From contig NZ_CP030261.1 of assembly GCF_003312915.1 (NCBI RefSeq), positions 2,852,001 to 2,916,000 of the forward strand: a stretch of DNA of 64,000 bases, written 5' to 3'. Every line of letters starts with the position of its first letter. Position 1 is the stretch's first letter. The notes beneath the pieces were generated by a model. That model worked only from the letters and a program-made list of their open reading frames with translations. It was not told the origin of the DNA and did no database searches. A program made the position numbers and the translations under genes. The DNA comes from Flavobacterium fluviale (GTDB taxonomy: Bacteria > Bacteroidota > Bacteroidia > Flavobacteriales > Flavobacteriaceae). Shown here in pieces: positions 29,237-38,705 of this stretch.

Positions 29237-30889
29237 ATGATCACGTCACTGTCAATTAAAAATTATGCTCTTATTGAAAAGTTAGCAATTGATTTTTCTA
29301 AAGGTTTTTCTATAATTACAGGTGAGACAGGTGCGGGAAAATCAATTATTTTAGGCGCTATTGGTCTTGTTTTGGGTAAAAGAGCAGATCTTACTTCTTT
29401 AAAAAACAAAGAAGAGAAGTGCGTTATCGAAGCACAATTTGAAATTTCTAAATATAATTTAAAAGATTTTTTTGAAGCTAATGATTTGGATTATGAAGAT
29501 GAAACAATCATTAGACGCGAAATCTTGCCATCTGGAAAATCTCGGGCTTTTATAAACGATAGTCCTGTTAATCTTCAAGAACTGCAGGATTTAAGTCTAT
29601 ATTTAATAGATATTCACTCGCAGCAGCAAACTCAGGAATTGTCAGATGAAAATGTTCAATTTAAGATTATAGATGCTATTGCAAACAATACAGATCTTAT
29701 TTTAGAATATCAAAAACTACTTAAATCTTATAGAGCAGATAAATCAAAATGGACCGCTTTGATAAAAAAGCAAAGTGATTCTGGAAAAGAGCAGGAATAC
29801 AATACATTTTTGCTGAATGAATTGGTTGCTGCACAATTAAAATCTGGTGAACAGGAAGAACTTGAAACTGATTATGAAAAGCTGAACAATGTTGAAATAA
29901 TCAAAGAATCTCTAGATAAATCGCTGTTAATTGCAAATGAGGAGCAGTTTGGTGTTTTTCATAATTTAAATGAAATTAAAAATGCATTGCAGAAAGTTGC
30001 GCCATTTTCTGCAGAATATCAAAATTTATTCGAAAGAATAACGAGTCTGGCAATTGAATTTGATGATATTTCTAAAGAATTGGAAAATTCTTCAGAGAAG
30101 CTATTAAATGACCCAGCACAGCTGGAATTGGTTAATCAAAAATTACAGTTAATTTATAACCTTCAGAAAAAACATCAAGTAGATTCTGTTGATGCATTGC
30201 TTCAAATTCAGGCTGAGTTGGGAAATAGTTTATTGGAACTTGATAATATGGATGAAGAAATAGCTTCTTTGTCTAAAATTATAGAGGAAAAAGCTATGGA
30301 GCTTGATCAATATGCTCTTCAGATTCATCAAAATAGATTTGATGCAATTCCGAAACTTTCAGAGCAATTAATTTCTATTTTAGAAACATTAGGAATGCCA
30401 AATGTTCGTTTTAAAATGGAATTATTACCTTCTGAAACGTACTTTCAAAACGGAAAAGACGAATTGCAATTTTTGTTTTCTGCCAATAAAGGAACGGATT
30501 TTGGGTTATTGAAGAAAGTAGCTTCTGGTGGAGAAATGTCACGTATTATGCTGGCAGTGAAGGCTATTCTGGCTAAATATTCTAAGTTGCCAACATTAAT
30601 TTTTGATGAAATTGATACTGGTGTTTCTGGAGAAATTGCAATTAGAATGGGAGAGATCATGAAAGAGATGAGTAATACGATGCAGATTTTTGCGATTACG
30701 CATTTACCGCAGATTGCAGCAAAAGGAGATTCTCATTTTAAAGTTTCAAAATCTACAGTTGGAGATGATACGCAGTCTGAGTTAAAACTTTTATCTCAAG
30801 AAGATCGAATTTTAGAAATTGCGCAGATGTTATCTGGAGCTAATATTTCTGATTCGGCGTTAAACCATGCAAAACAATTACTGAATTAA
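29237..30889 (+). CDS. recN: DNA repair protein RecN
   Basis: SMC-like ATPase for double-strand break repair, 550 residues. The N-terminal Walker A is GETGAGKSIIL (about residues 31-41), the middle is a long coiled coil (about 150-370), and the C-terminal half has the ABC signature VASGGEMSRIMLAVKAI and Walker B TLIFDEIDTGVSG, then FAITHLPQIAAKGD. All catalytic motifs are intact. It is the last member of the bamD-rpoZ-coaBC-porD-recN cluster and is followed ten bases later by a TPR gene. Confidence 0.95.
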   Translation: MITSLSIKNYALIEKLAIDFSKGFSIITGETGAGKSIILGAIGLVLGKRADLTSLKNKEEKCVIEAQFEISKYNLKDFFEANDLDYEDETIIRREILPSGKSRAFINDSPVNLQELQDLSLYLIDIHSQQQTQELSDENVQFKIIDAIANNTDLILEYQKLLKSYRADKSKWTALIKKQSDSGKEQEYNTFLLNELVAAQLKSGEQEELETDYEKLNNVEIIKESLDKSLLIANEEQFGVFHNLNEIKNALQKVAPFSAEYQNLFERITSLAIEFDDISKELENSSEKLLNDPAQLELVNQKLQLIYNLQKKHQVDSVDALLQIQAELGNSLLELDNMDEEIASLSKIIEEKAMELDQYALQIHQNRFDAIPKLSEQLISILETLGMPNVRFKMELLPSETYFQNGKDELQFLFSANKGTDFGLLKKVASGGEMSRIMLAVKAILAKYSKLPTLIFDEIDTGVSGEIAIRMGEIMKEMSNTMQIFAITHLPQIAAKGDSHFKVSKSTVGDDTQSELKLLSQEDRILEIAQMLSGANISDSALNHAKQLLN

Positions 30890-30899
30890 AAACAACACA

Positions 30900-31421
30900 A
30901 TGGAAAGTTTAAGTTTTTACGAAAATCAATTTATAAAAGCAGATGCGTTAATTTCTGAAGGAAATTCAGCAGACGCAAAAGAATTACTTGAAGAAATTTT
31001 AGCTCAGTATCCTGATTTTGGAAAAGCTCACAACCATTTAGGATGGATTTATTATAATAAATTGAGCGATTATGATAAAGGAATTTATCATTATAAACTA
31101 GCAATGAAATTCGATACTAAATATCCTGCACCATATTTAAATTATACCTATTTATTAATTGATATTGGCCGTTATGCTGAAGCAAAAGAACATATCCGCT
31201 TTACTTTAGCTAATTTAGAAAATGCGGATAATTCTTCGTATAACAGCGAATTAGGGAGAATGGCAGAATATGAAAATCAATATATTGACTCATATAATTA
31301 CTATAAAGAAGCAACCAAAAATGCTTTAAACCCAAATTTTATTGACAATATGAATGCCAATATGAAAAGGGTTAAGGATAAAATGTCTATTTTTGAAAAA
31401 TTAAAATTGAAATTGAAATAA
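30900..31421 (+). CDS. Tetratricopeptide-repeat protein
   Basis: A 173-residue cytoplasmic protein made of TPR units: EGNSADAKELLEEILAQYP, FGKAHNHLGWIYYNKLSDYD and YPAPYLNYTYLLIDIGRY are visible helices pairs with the usual W-L-G-Y-A-P positions. No signal peptide or enzymatic domain is present. It lies between recN and fabV and is probably co-transcribed with recN (ten-base gap). The partner protein is unknown. Confidence 0.85.
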   Translation: MESLSFYENQFIKADALISEGNSADAKELLEEILAQYPDFGKAHNHLGWIYYNKLSDYDKGIYHYKLAMKFDTKYPAPYLNYTYLLIDIGRYAEAKEHIRFTLANLENADNSSYNSELGRMAEYENQYIDSYNYYKEATKNALNPNFIDNMNANMKRVKDKMSIFEKLKLKLK

Positions 31422-31441
31422 TACAAAAAAATAATTACAAG

Positions 31442-32632
31442 ATGATTATAGAACCTAGAATGAGAGGATTTATTTGTTTGACTGCCCACCCAACGGGAGC
31501 TGAACAAAATGTTAAAAATCAAATTGAATATGTAAAATCTAAAGGAGAAATTGCTGGACCTAAAAAAGTTTTAGTAATTGGTGCTTCAACAGGTTTCGGA
31601 TTAGCTTCAAGAATTACTAGTGCTTTTGGTTCTGGTGCTGCGACAATTGGAGTATTTTTTGAAAAACCACCGGTTGAGGGAAAAACTGCTTCTCCAGGAT
31701 GGTACAATTCTGCGGCATTTGAAAAAGAAGCTCATAAAGCAGGTTTGTATGCAAAAAGCATCAACGGAGATGCGTTTTCAAACGAAATTAAGAGAGAAAC
31801 TCTTGATTTAATCAAAGCTGATTTAGGGCAAGTAGATCTTATTATTTATAGTTTAGCTTCTCCAGTGCGTACAAATCCAAATACTGGAGTTACGCACCGT
31901 TCAGTTTTAAAACCAATTGGACAAACTTTTACAAACAAAACTGTTGATTTTCATACGGGAAAAGTTTCTGAAGTTTCTATCGCTCCAGCAAATGAAGAAG
32001 ATATTGAAAATACAGTTGCTGTTATGGGAGGTGAAGACTGGGCAATGTGGATCGATTCTTTGAAAAATGAAAATTTATTAGCAGAAGGAGCTACAACTGT
32101 TGCTTATTCTTATATCGGACCATCTTTAACAGAAGCGGTTTACCGTAAAGGAACTATAGGGCGTGCAAAAGATCATTTAGAAGCTACGGCATTTACTATT
32201 GGAGATTCTTTAAAATCTATTGGAGGAAAAGCTTATGTTTCTGTAAACAAAGCTTTAGTGACTCAAGCGAGTTCTGCAATTCCTGTAATTCCGTTATATA
32301 TTTCTCTTTTATACAAAATAATGAAAGAAGAAGGAATTCACGAAGGCTGTATCGAGCAGATTCAGCGTTTATTCCAAGACAGATTGTACAATGGTTCTGA
32401 TGTTCCTGTAGACGAAAAAGGAAGAATTAGAATTGATGACTGGGAAATGCGTGAAGATGTTCAGGCTAAAGTGGCTCAACTTTGGTTAGAAGCAACTACA
32501 GAAACATTACCAGAAATTGGTGATCTTGCAGGTTATAGAAATGATTTCTTAAATTTATTCGGATTCGAATTTGCTGGTGTTGATTATAATGCAGAAGCAA
32601 ATGAAGTTGTTGAAATTGAAAGTATCAAATAA
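31442..32632 (+). CDS. fabV: Trans-2-enoyl-ACP/CoA reductase FabV
   Basis: NADH-dependent enoyl reductase of the last step of fatty-acid elongation, 396 residues, the usual size. The start MIIEPRMRGFICLTAHPTG and KKVLVIGASTGFGLASRI (cofactor fold) are diagnostic. The active-site Y-X8-K motif is YRKGTIGRAK. It replaces or complements FabI and is naturally less sensitive to triclosan in other bacteria. A strong terminator follows, so it ends the transcript that includes the TPR gene or stands alone. Confidence 0.95.
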   Translation: MIIEPRMRGFICLTAHPTGAEQNVKNQIEYVKSKGEIAGPKKVLVIGASTGFGLASRITSAFGSGAATIGVFFEKPPVEGKTASPGWYNSAAFEKEAHKAGLYAKSINGDAFSNEIKRETLDLIKADLGQVDLIIYSLASPVRTNPNTGVTHRSVLKPIGQTFTNKTVDFHTGKVSEVSIAPANEEDIENTVAVMGGEDWAMWIDSLKNENLLAEGATTVAYSYIGPSLTEAVYRKGTIGRAKDHLEATAFTIGDSLKSIGGKAYVSVNKALVTQASSAIPVIPLYISLLYKIMKEEGIHEGCIEQIQRLFQDRLYNGSDVPVDEKGRIRIDDWEMREDVQAKVAQLWLEATTETLPEIGDLAGYRNDFLNLFGFEFAGVDYNAEANEVVEIESIK

Positions 32633-32655
32633 CAATATTTACTTACTAGTAAGGA

Positions 32656-32688
32656 AAAACCATCAACCAAAAGTTGATGGTTTTTTTG
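32656..32688 (+). terminator. Terminator after fabV
   Basis: CCATCAAC pairs with GTTGATGG around a CAAAA loop, flanked by A and T runs, and is followed by seven T residues. Confidence 0.88.
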
Positions 32689-32699
32689 TTAATATACCA

Positions 32700-32707
32700 T
32701 ATCTTTG
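32700..32707 (+). promoter_or_regulatory. Possible -7 box of the glycosyltransferase promoter
   Basis: TATCTTTG fits TAnnTTTG and lies 51 bases before the ATG at 32759. The best upstream TTG (32674-32676) is 23 bases away and inside the fabV terminator, so the upstream element is weak. Confidence 0.45.
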
Positions 32708-32758
32708 TTAAAATTTTGAAACCTAAAAAATATACCCTTTAATAACGCGCATTCTGCT

Positions 32759-33757
32759 ATGATTTTTTCCTTAATTATACCCGTGTATAATCGTCCAGAT
32801 GAAGTTGATGAACTTTTAGAAAGTCTCTCAAAATCTGATTATAATGAAGCTTTTGAAATTGTTCTTGTCGAAGATGGATCTTCAATACCATGCAGAGATG
32901 TGGTGATGAATTATCAGGGAAAATTAAATATATCCTACTATTTTAAACAAAATTCGGGACCAGGAGATTCTAGAAATTTTGGAATGCAAAAGGCGAGGGG
33001 AGATTATTTTATAATTTTTGATTCGGATTGTATAATTCCTTCCAACTATTTGACGGAAGTACGTAAAGCATTAAATGAAAAATATGTCGATTGCTTTGGA
33101 GGACCAGATAAAGCGCTTGATAGTTTTTCGGATATTCAGAAAGCAATCAATTTTGCAATGACTTCTTTTTTGACCACAGGTGGAATTAGAGGTGGTTCTG
33201 AAAAGATAAATAAATTTCAGCCGAGAAGTTTCAATATGGGAATTTCTAAGAAAGCTTTTGAAGCTTCAAAAGGTTTTGGAAACATTCATCCAGGCGAAGA
33301 TCCCGATTTATCTATACGTTTATGGAATTTAGGATTTGAAACTAGACTGTTTTCTGAGGCTTATGTGTATCATAAACGTCGAATTGACTGGGAAAAATTC
33401 TCTCTCCAAGTAAAAAAATTCGGTATCGCAAGACCGATTTTAAACAGTTGGTATCCAGAACATAATAAGCTCACATTCTTCTTTCCAACTGTCTTTATAA
33501 TAGGATTATTATTAGCTTTTTTATTGTTAATTTTCAATATTGATATTTTATTACAATTATATTTCGTATATTTCGTTATAATTTTTCTTACAGCGAGTAT
33601 TCAAAATAAAAGTATCAAAATTGGATATCTTTCTGTAATAGCGGTCTGGAAACAATTCTATGGTTACGGAACAGGATTTTTAAAATCTTATATAAAAGTA
33701 ATTTTATTAAAAAAGAAACCTCAAGAAGCTTTTCCTCGTATGTTTTTTAAAGTATAA
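32759..33757 (+). CDS. Family 2 glycosyltransferase, membrane-bound
   Basis: A 332-residue glycosyltransferase. The GT-A fold begins at once (FSLIIPVYNRPDEVDELLESL), with EIVLVEDGSS, PGDSRNFGMQKARGDYF and the DSDC motif for nucleotide-sugar and metal binding; GEDPDLSIRLWNLGF is the acceptor/catalytic region. Two hydrophobic helices near 240-290 anchor the C-terminus in the membrane. It probably adds a sugar to a lipid or surface polysaccharide; donor and acceptor cannot be told. It is three bases before coaE. Confidence 0.9.
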   Translation: MIFSLIIPVYNRPDEVDELLESLSKSDYNEAFEIVLVEDGSSIPCRDVVMNYQGKLNISYYFKQNSGPGDSRNFGMQKARGDYFIIFDSDCIIPSNYLTEVRKALNEKYVDCFGGPDKALDSFSDIQKAINFAMTSFLTTGGIRGGSEKINKFQPRSFNMGISKKAFEASKGFGNIHPGEDPDLSIRLWNLGFETRLFSEAYVYHKRRIDWEKFSLQVKKFGIARPILNSWYPEHNKLTFFFPTVFIIGLLLAFLLLIFNIDILLQLYFVYFVIIFLTASIQNKSIKIGYLSVIAVWKQFYGYGTGFLKSYIKVILLKKKPQEAFPRMFFKV

Positions 33758-33759
33758 GA

Positions 33760-34356
33760 ATGACAAAAGTTATTGGTCTTACAGGTGGAATTGGGAGTGG
33801 TAAAACGACTATCGCAAACTATTTTGCATCATTGGGCGTTCCCGTTTACATTGCAGATGATGGAGCCAAAAGAGTAATGCAGTCAGCCCTTATTATTGAT
33901 CAAGTAAAAAATACTTTTGGCCGCGATATTTTTGACGGAGAAGTTTTAAATAGAGCAAAATTAGCCCAGATAGTTTTTAATGATAAAGAACAGCTGGCAA
34001 AATTAAATGCGATTGTGCATCCTGCAGTTAAGCAAGATTTTGAATTATGGGTCCAGGAATATAAAAGTTTTGATTATGTGATTTATGAAGCTGCTATTTT
34101 ATTTGAAAGCGGCCGTTATAAAGAATGCGATGTAATTATAACAGTTACAGCTCCAGAAGAAGTCAGAATCGAACGAGTGATACAGCGGGATAAAACAACT
34201 AGAGAGCAAGTTTTAAGCAGGATGAAAATGCAGTGGAATGACGAAAAACGAATTTCTAAGAGTAATTTCGTGATTAATAACGATAATCTTAAAATTGCTA
34301 AAGAAGAAGTTGTTAAAATTCTTAAAATTTTGAATATAAAACAAAATCAGTCTTAA
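33760..34356 (+). CDS. coaE: Dephospho-CoA kinase
   Basis: Last step of coenzyme A synthesis, 198 residues. The P-loop IGLTGGIGSGKTTIANYF is at residues 5-22, followed by ADDGAKRVM (normally ADxxAH), HPAVKQDFELW, VIYEAAILFESGRY and the arginine-bearing lid RVIQRDKTTREQVLSRMKMQ. It follows the glycosyltransferase by two bases and is probably co-transcribed with it. Confidence 0.95.
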   Translation: MTKVIGLTGGIGSGKTTIANYFASLGVPVYIADDGAKRVMQSALIIDQVKNTFGRDIFDGEVLNRAKLAQIVFNDKEQLAKLNAIVHPAVKQDFELWVQEYKSFDYVIYEAAILFESGRYKECDVIITVTAPEEVRIERVIQRDKTTREQVLSRMKMQWNDEKRISKSNFVINNDNLKIAKEEVVKILKILNIKQNQS

Positions 34357-34415
34357 ATGTTAATATTTGGTTAATGTATTATTTAGTATATTGTTAAAAT
34401 ATTAATTTTGTTTCG

Positions 34416-36002
34416 ATGAATAAATTATTTTTTAGAATACTTGTTTTATTGATGAGTTTGTCCTTAATCGGGATAATTCTGGTACAGGTATTTTGGTTCA
34501 ATTCTTCGTTCAAGAATAATGAAGAACAATTTAAATACCACGTTACTCAAGTAATTGGAAATGTTGCAGACAAACTGGAACAACAAGAAGAGTATAGTTT
34601 CTACGACAAATACAACCGTATAAAAGATAGTACGGGTAAAATTCCAAAAAAAGAAGATTTACTTGAAGTACTTTATGTACAAAGAAACACAAAGACGAAT
34701 AAAACAATTGTTTATTCGAATACATTGACATCGGAAGATTATGATATCAGCGGCTCTCTTTTTAACAAAAAATTCAGCAGTGAACGTTTTAAAAATTTTA
34801 GTTCAAAAAGAGTAACTGAAATTTATAATAACAATGGGATTGATAATAATAGTCTAGGACAAAGTATTATTCCAGATATAAGGAGTGAAAAATCTGGAAG
34901 TTTAGATATTTTAAATAAAGTTCAACAGCAGATCCAATATAAAGATATTGCCTCCTTAACTCCAATTGAAGGAAGAATAACAAGAGACAAGCTTTATAAG
35001 TTATTAAAAAAAGAGCTGGGTGAATACGAGGTTAAAACTAAATTTGAATTTGCAATATACAGTGATGGAATTCCGACCAAGATTAAATCTGATGGATTTC
35101 ATTCTTTAGATAAAGAAGCAACTTACAGTATTCCAGTTTTTACAGATAATGAAGGAAATAGTAAATATGAGTTATCAGTTACTTTTCCTCATAAAAAGAA
35201 ATTCCTATTATCTGAATTATTAAGTATCACTATTTTATCTATAGTTTTTACTTTAATTATAATTGTTGCTTACACGAGTGCGTTAAATCAATTACTGCGT
35301 CAAAAACATATTTCTGAAATCAAGACAGATTTTATAAATAATATGACACATGAGTTTAAAACTCCTATTGCGACTATAAATTTAGCACTTGATGCTATTA
35401 AAAATCCAAGGATTATAGAAGATAAAGAAAAAGTGTATCGTTATCTTCAAATGATTCGAGATGAGAATAAAAGAATGCATGCACAGGTGGAGAATGTTCT
35501 TCGTATTTCTAAATTAGAAAAAAGAGAACTGGATATCACCAAAGAACCGACTGTTATTCATGATATTATTGATGATGCAATTGAGCACGTCAATTTAATT
35601 CTAGAAGACAAAAAAGGAACTGTTGTGAAGCATTATAATGCAGCAAGGACAACCTGTCTGATAAATGAAGTTCATTTTACTAATGTTTTGGTTAATATTT
35701 TGGAAAATGCCATTAAATATTCACCAGATATACCAGAAATCGAAATCTTTACAGAGAATGTAAAAGATATGATTTTGATAAAAGTAAGAGATCATGGGTT
35801 GGGAATGAGTAAGATAGCTCAAAAGCGAGTTTTTGAGAAATTTTACAGAGAGCATACTGGAGATCTGCACAATGTAAAAGGCCACGGTTTAGGTTTGGCC
35901 TATGTTAAGAGAATTGTTGAAGACCATAACGGTCAAGTATATGTAGAAAGCGAAAAAGGAAAAGGTAGCACCTTTATAATAAAAATACCATTAATAAATT
36001 AA
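34416..36002 (+). CDS. Membrane sensor histidine kinase
   Basis: A 528-residue two-component sensor. There is one membrane helix at about 5-28, a long extracytoplasmic sensor region to about 265, a second helix at about 268-290 and the kinase core. The phospho-acceptor is H312 in MTHEFKTPIATINLA; the N box is NVLVNILENAIKYS and the G boxes are DHGLGMS and GHGLGLAYVKRIV. It is four bases before its response regulator. The paired architecture resembles the RprX/RprY type of Bacteroidota, but this is only a likeness. The signal is unknown. A TAATTTTG box lies right before the ATG (34403-34410), implying a very short leader. Confidence 0.93.
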   Translation: MNKLFFRILVLLMSLSLIGIILVQVFWFNSSFKNNEEQFKYHVTQVIGNVADKLEQQEEYSFYDKYNRIKDSTGKIPKKEDLLEVLYVQRNTKTNKTIVYSNTLTSEDYDISGSLFNKKFSSERFKNFSSKRVTEIYNNNGIDNNSLGQSIIPDIRSEKSGSLDILNKVQQQIQYKDIASLTPIEGRITRDKLYKLLKKELGEYEVKTKFEFAIYSDGIPTKIKSDGFHSLDKEATYSIPVFTDNEGNSKYELSVTFPHKKKFLLSELLSITILSIVFTLIIIVAYTSALNQLLRQKHISEIKTDFINNMTHEFKTPIATINLALDAIKNPRIIEDKEKVYRYLQMIRDENKRMHAQVENVLRISKLEKRELDITKEPTVIHDIIDDAIEHVNLILEDKKGTVVKHYNAARTTCLINEVHFTNVLVNILENAIKYSPDIPEIEIFTENVKDMILIKVRDHGLGMSKIAQKRVFEKFYREHTGDLHNVKGHGLGLAYVKRIVEDHNGQVYVESEKGKGSTFIIKIPLIN

Positions 36003-36005
36003 AAT

Positions 36006-36722
36006 ATGGAAAATACTAACAAAAGAATACTTTTAGTAGAAGATGACCTAAATTTTGGGGCAGTTCTTAAAGATTATCTAATGTTAAATGACTTTGAAGT
36101 TACTTTAGCTAAAAACGGTATGGAAGGTTTCGAGAAATTCAAGAAGGATGTATATGATTTATGTATTCTTGATGTAATGATGCCTTATAAAGATGGTTAC
36201 ACTTTGGCAAAAGAAATTAGAGAAAAAAATAGTGAAGTGCCAATTATCTTCTTGACAGCTAAGTCTATGAAAGAAGATGTTTTAAAAGGATATAAAGCAG
36301 GTGCGGATGATTATTTAAATAAGCCTTTTGATTCAGAGGTTCTTTTAATGAAAATTAAAGCAATCATTCAAAGAAAGTCTGCTGATACAAAAGCGGAACA
36401 AGTGCAATTTGAATTTAATATCGGTAAATTCCATTTAAATTCAAAATTGAGATTCTTGACTTTCCAAGACGAAGAGCCAATCAAATTATCTCCAAAAGAG
36501 AATGAATTGCTTAAAATGCTTATTCTTCATGAAAATGACTTAATGCCAAGAGAGTTAGCTTTAACAAAAATTTGGAGAGATGACAACTACTTTACTTCAA
36601 GAAGTATGGATGTTTACATCGCTAAACTAAGAAAATATCTAAAAGCAGATGAAGATGTTGAAATCTTAAACATTCACGGTGAAGGTTTTAGATTAGTGGT
36701 TAAAAGTAAAGTTACAGAATAA
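36006..36722 (+). CDS. OmpR-family response regulator
   Basis: Partner of the preceding sensor, 238 residues. The receiver domain has acidic residues in LLVEDDLNF, phospho-acceptor D56 in LDVMMP, T84 and K106 in DDYLNKPF. The C-terminal winged helix shows LSPKENELLKMLILHENDLM and the recognition region SRSMDVYIAKLRKYLKAD. It acts as a DNA-binding regulator; targets are unknown. A terminator follows the stop codon, so the two-gene operon ends here. Confidence 0.95.
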   Translation: MENTNKRILLVEDDLNFGAVLKDYLMLNDFEVTLAKNGMEGFEKFKKDVYDLCILDVMMPYKDGYTLAKEIREKNSEVPIIFLTAKSMKEDVLKGYKAGADDYLNKPFDSEVLLMKIKAIIQRKSADTKAEQVQFEFNIGKFHLNSKLRFLTFQDEEPIKLSPKENELLKMLILHENDLMPRELALTKIWRDDNYFTSRSMDVYIAKLRKYLKADEDVEILNIHGEGFRLVVKSKVTE

Positions 36723-36744
36723 CAAATTCACACTAAAAAATATA

Positions 36745-36770
36745 AGCTCTGAGAAATCAGGGCTTTTTTT
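36745..36770 (+). terminator. Terminator of the two-component operon
   Basis: AGCTCTGA and TCAGGGCT form a short stem (one G-T pair) around a GAAA loop, followed by seven T residues. Confidence 0.8.
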
Positions 36771-37026
36771 ATGCCCAATTTTTAATTGCTTTAATTCTCA
36801 ATTTCGGATTCACTTGTTTTTTTCTGTATAAAAGCATGAAAAACGAATAGAACTATTGCTAGAGTTAGAGTTTTGATTTTTAGATAGATACTATGATTTT
36901 TGTATATTTCAGAATTCATCAATTATTTTTTTAGATGAATTTTCTTTAAAATAAATTTGGAAAATCAAAAAACAATTCTGAATATTTGCAGACGAAAAAA
37001 ATAATAACCCTTTAAAACGAAGAAAA
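36771..37026. other. Gap before the 27-codon ORF with a possible promoter
   Basis: AT-rich sequence without a gene. TTTG near 36956-36959 and AATATTTG near 36981-36988 lie 21 bases apart, one mismatch from the Bacteroidota promoter, and could drive the short ORF at 37027. Confidence 0.4.
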
Positions 37027-37110
37027 ATGTTTGTACTTACATCGACATCACAAAGCTTCACACCAAACAGATTTGGTGCAGCACTTCTTCGTGGCTTATT
37101 TCAATCTTAG
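37027..37110 (+). CDS. 27-residue ORF with its own terminator, possible leader peptide
   Basis: An ATG-started 27-codon frame (begins MFVLTSTSQS, ends LLRGLFQS) preceded by an A-rich ribosome-binding stretch (CGAAGAAAA) and followed 21 bases later by a perfect terminator. A near-consensus promoter lies about 40-70 bases upstream. The layout promoter-short ORF-terminator-gene resembles a translated leader with an attenuator in front of rtcB, or an independent small-protein gene. No run of one codon type stands out; serine and threonine are frequent. I do not recognise the peptide. Confidence 0.4.
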   Translation: MFVLTSTSQSFTPNRFGAALLRGLFQS

Positions 37111-37131
37111 AAATACATTTTTAGATATATA

Positions 37132-37165
37132 AAAGCCCGAAGACATTTAGTTCGGGCTTTTTTTA
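37132..37165 (+). terminator. Perfect terminator between short ORF and rtcB
   Basis: AAAGCCCGAA (37132-37141) pairs fully with TTCGGGCTTT (37151-37160) and a T tract follows. It would stop transcription before rtcB unless an alternative structure forms. Confidence 0.88.
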
Positions 37166-37298
37166 TTCTAGACACTTCAAATTTTCCCGAAATAACAATT
37201 TAACATTAATCCACAAAAGGATAAGAATTTCGCACGCTAATTTCATTTTGAATTGTCAATTTGAATGGAGCTTGCACAACCAACAATTAAAACGATTT

Positions 37299-38690
37299 AT
37301 GGGAAATAAATTATCTGGAAAAGACCTGATCAAATTAGGCTTTCCAAAGAACAATTCAATAAACATTGCTCTAGGGCAAATAAACAGATATAGAAAAAAA
37401 GAAAAAAAGGAATCTATTCTAACAGAAGCAAAAGATGTGTTGCTAAATCCTGAAAAATATGAGGGAAATGGAACTTGGGGAAAAGTTGCCGAAGGTTTGA
37501 TAAAGCCAGTTCAAGTAAGAATGCATCAGTTGAAAACAACGAGAGCTCCATTCACTATTTTCGGTGAAAATGAAATTGACCAGCAGGCAAAATTTCAATT
37601 GTATGATTCATTAAAATTACCAATTTCAGTAGCCGGGGCTTTAATGCCAGACGCACATTCAGGTTACGGATTGCCAATTGGAGGCGTTTTAGCAACAGAT
37701 AATGCTGTGATTCCATACGGAGTAGGAGTTGATATTGGATGCCGAATGAGTCTCTCAATATTCGATTTGCCAGCTTCTCATTTTAAAGGAAGAGAACATC
37801 AGCTTGAAGCTATTTTAAAAGACAATACCAAGTTTGGAATGTATGAGACGCATGCATCAAGAGTAGATCATGACGTTTTTTATAAAAGCGAATTTCAAGA
37901 TATTCCGTTGCTGAAGAATCTTTTACCTAAAGCTTACAAACAGTTAGGAAGTTCTGGCGGCGGAAACCATTTTGTAGAATTTGGAATTGCTAAAATCGAT
38001 AATCCGGAAAACGAGTGGAAGCTCGAAAAAGGAGAGTATTTCGCTGTTCTTTCGCATAGTGGTTCACGTGGTTTAGGGGCAAAAATTGCGAAACATTACA
38101 CTTATTTAGCGACTAAGCAATGTCCGCTGCCAAAAAATGTACAGCATTTGGCTTGGCTGGATTTGAATACACATGACGGTCAAGAATATTGGCTGGCAAT
38201 GAATTTAGCAGGAGAATATGCCAAAGCCTGTCATGATGATATTCATAGACGAATTGGTAAAGCAATTGGAAAAAGAGTAGTGGCTACGATAGAAAATCAC
38301 CACAATTTTGCTTGGAAAGAAATGGTAAACGGTCAAGAATGTATTGTCCACCGAAAAGGTGCAACTCCAGCAGCAGAAGGTCAATTGGGAATTATTCCGG
38401 GTTCAATGACTGCACCAGGTTACATTGTAAAAGGAAAAGGAAATGCAGAAAGTTTAAACTCTGCCTCTCATGGAGCTGGCCGTTTATTTTCGAGAGCAAA
38501 ATGTAAAAGTACGTTTACGCAAAGTGAAATCAAAAAGGTTTTGAAAGCGAATGATGTAACCTTGATTGGAGGAAATATTGACGAAGCTCCAATGGCGTAC
38601 AAAGACATTACAAAAGTAATGACCAACCAAACTGACTTAGTTGAAGTTTTGGGAACTTTTACACCAAAGATTGTTAGAATGGATCGATAA
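37299..38690 (+). CDS. rtcB: RNA-splicing ligase RtcB
   Basis: GTP- and Mn-dependent RNA ligase that joins 2',3'-cyclic phosphate and 5'-OH ends. From ATG 37299 it has 463 residues; the TTG at 37248 adds residues unlike the family. The metal and guanylate residues are present: C148 in VDIGCRM, H224 in GGGNHFVEF, H253 in LSHSGSRGLG, H334/H335 in ENHHNFAW and the guanylylated H351 in VHRKGATPA. A roughly 70-residue N-terminal extension (SGKDLIKLGFP) is absent from short RtcB forms. It precedes prfH by 15 bases, a pairing linked to repair of cleaved ribosomal RNA. Confidence 0.94.
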   Translation: MGNKLSGKDLIKLGFPKNNSINIALGQINRYRKKEKKESILTEAKDVLLNPEKYEGNGTWGKVAEGLIKPVQVRMHQLKTTRAPFTIFGENEIDQQAKFQLYDSLKLPISVAGALMPDAHSGYGLPIGGVLATDNAVIPYGVGVDIGCRMSLSIFDLPASHFKGREHQLEAILKDNTKFGMYETHASRVDHDVFYKSEFQDIPLLKNLLPKAYKQLGSSGGGNHFVEFGIAKIDNPENEWKLEKGEYFAVLSHSGSRGLGAKIAKHYTYLATKQCPLPKNVQHLAWLDLNTHDGQEYWLAMNLAGEYAKACHDDIHRRIGKAIGKRVVATIENHHNFAWKEMVNGQECIVHRKGATPAAEGQLGIIPGSMTAPGYIVKGKGNAESLNSASHGAGRLFSRAKCKSTFTQSEIKKVLKANDVTLIGGNIDEAPMAYKDITKVMTNQTDLVEVLGTFTPKIVRMDR

Positions 38691-38705
38691 AAAGAGATTT
38701 AAAAA

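Noticed and set aside
37161..37298. Sigma-54 promoter for rtcB, as in enterobacteria
   Set aside because: No GG-N10-GC pair with proper context was found and no RtcR-type activator is in the window.
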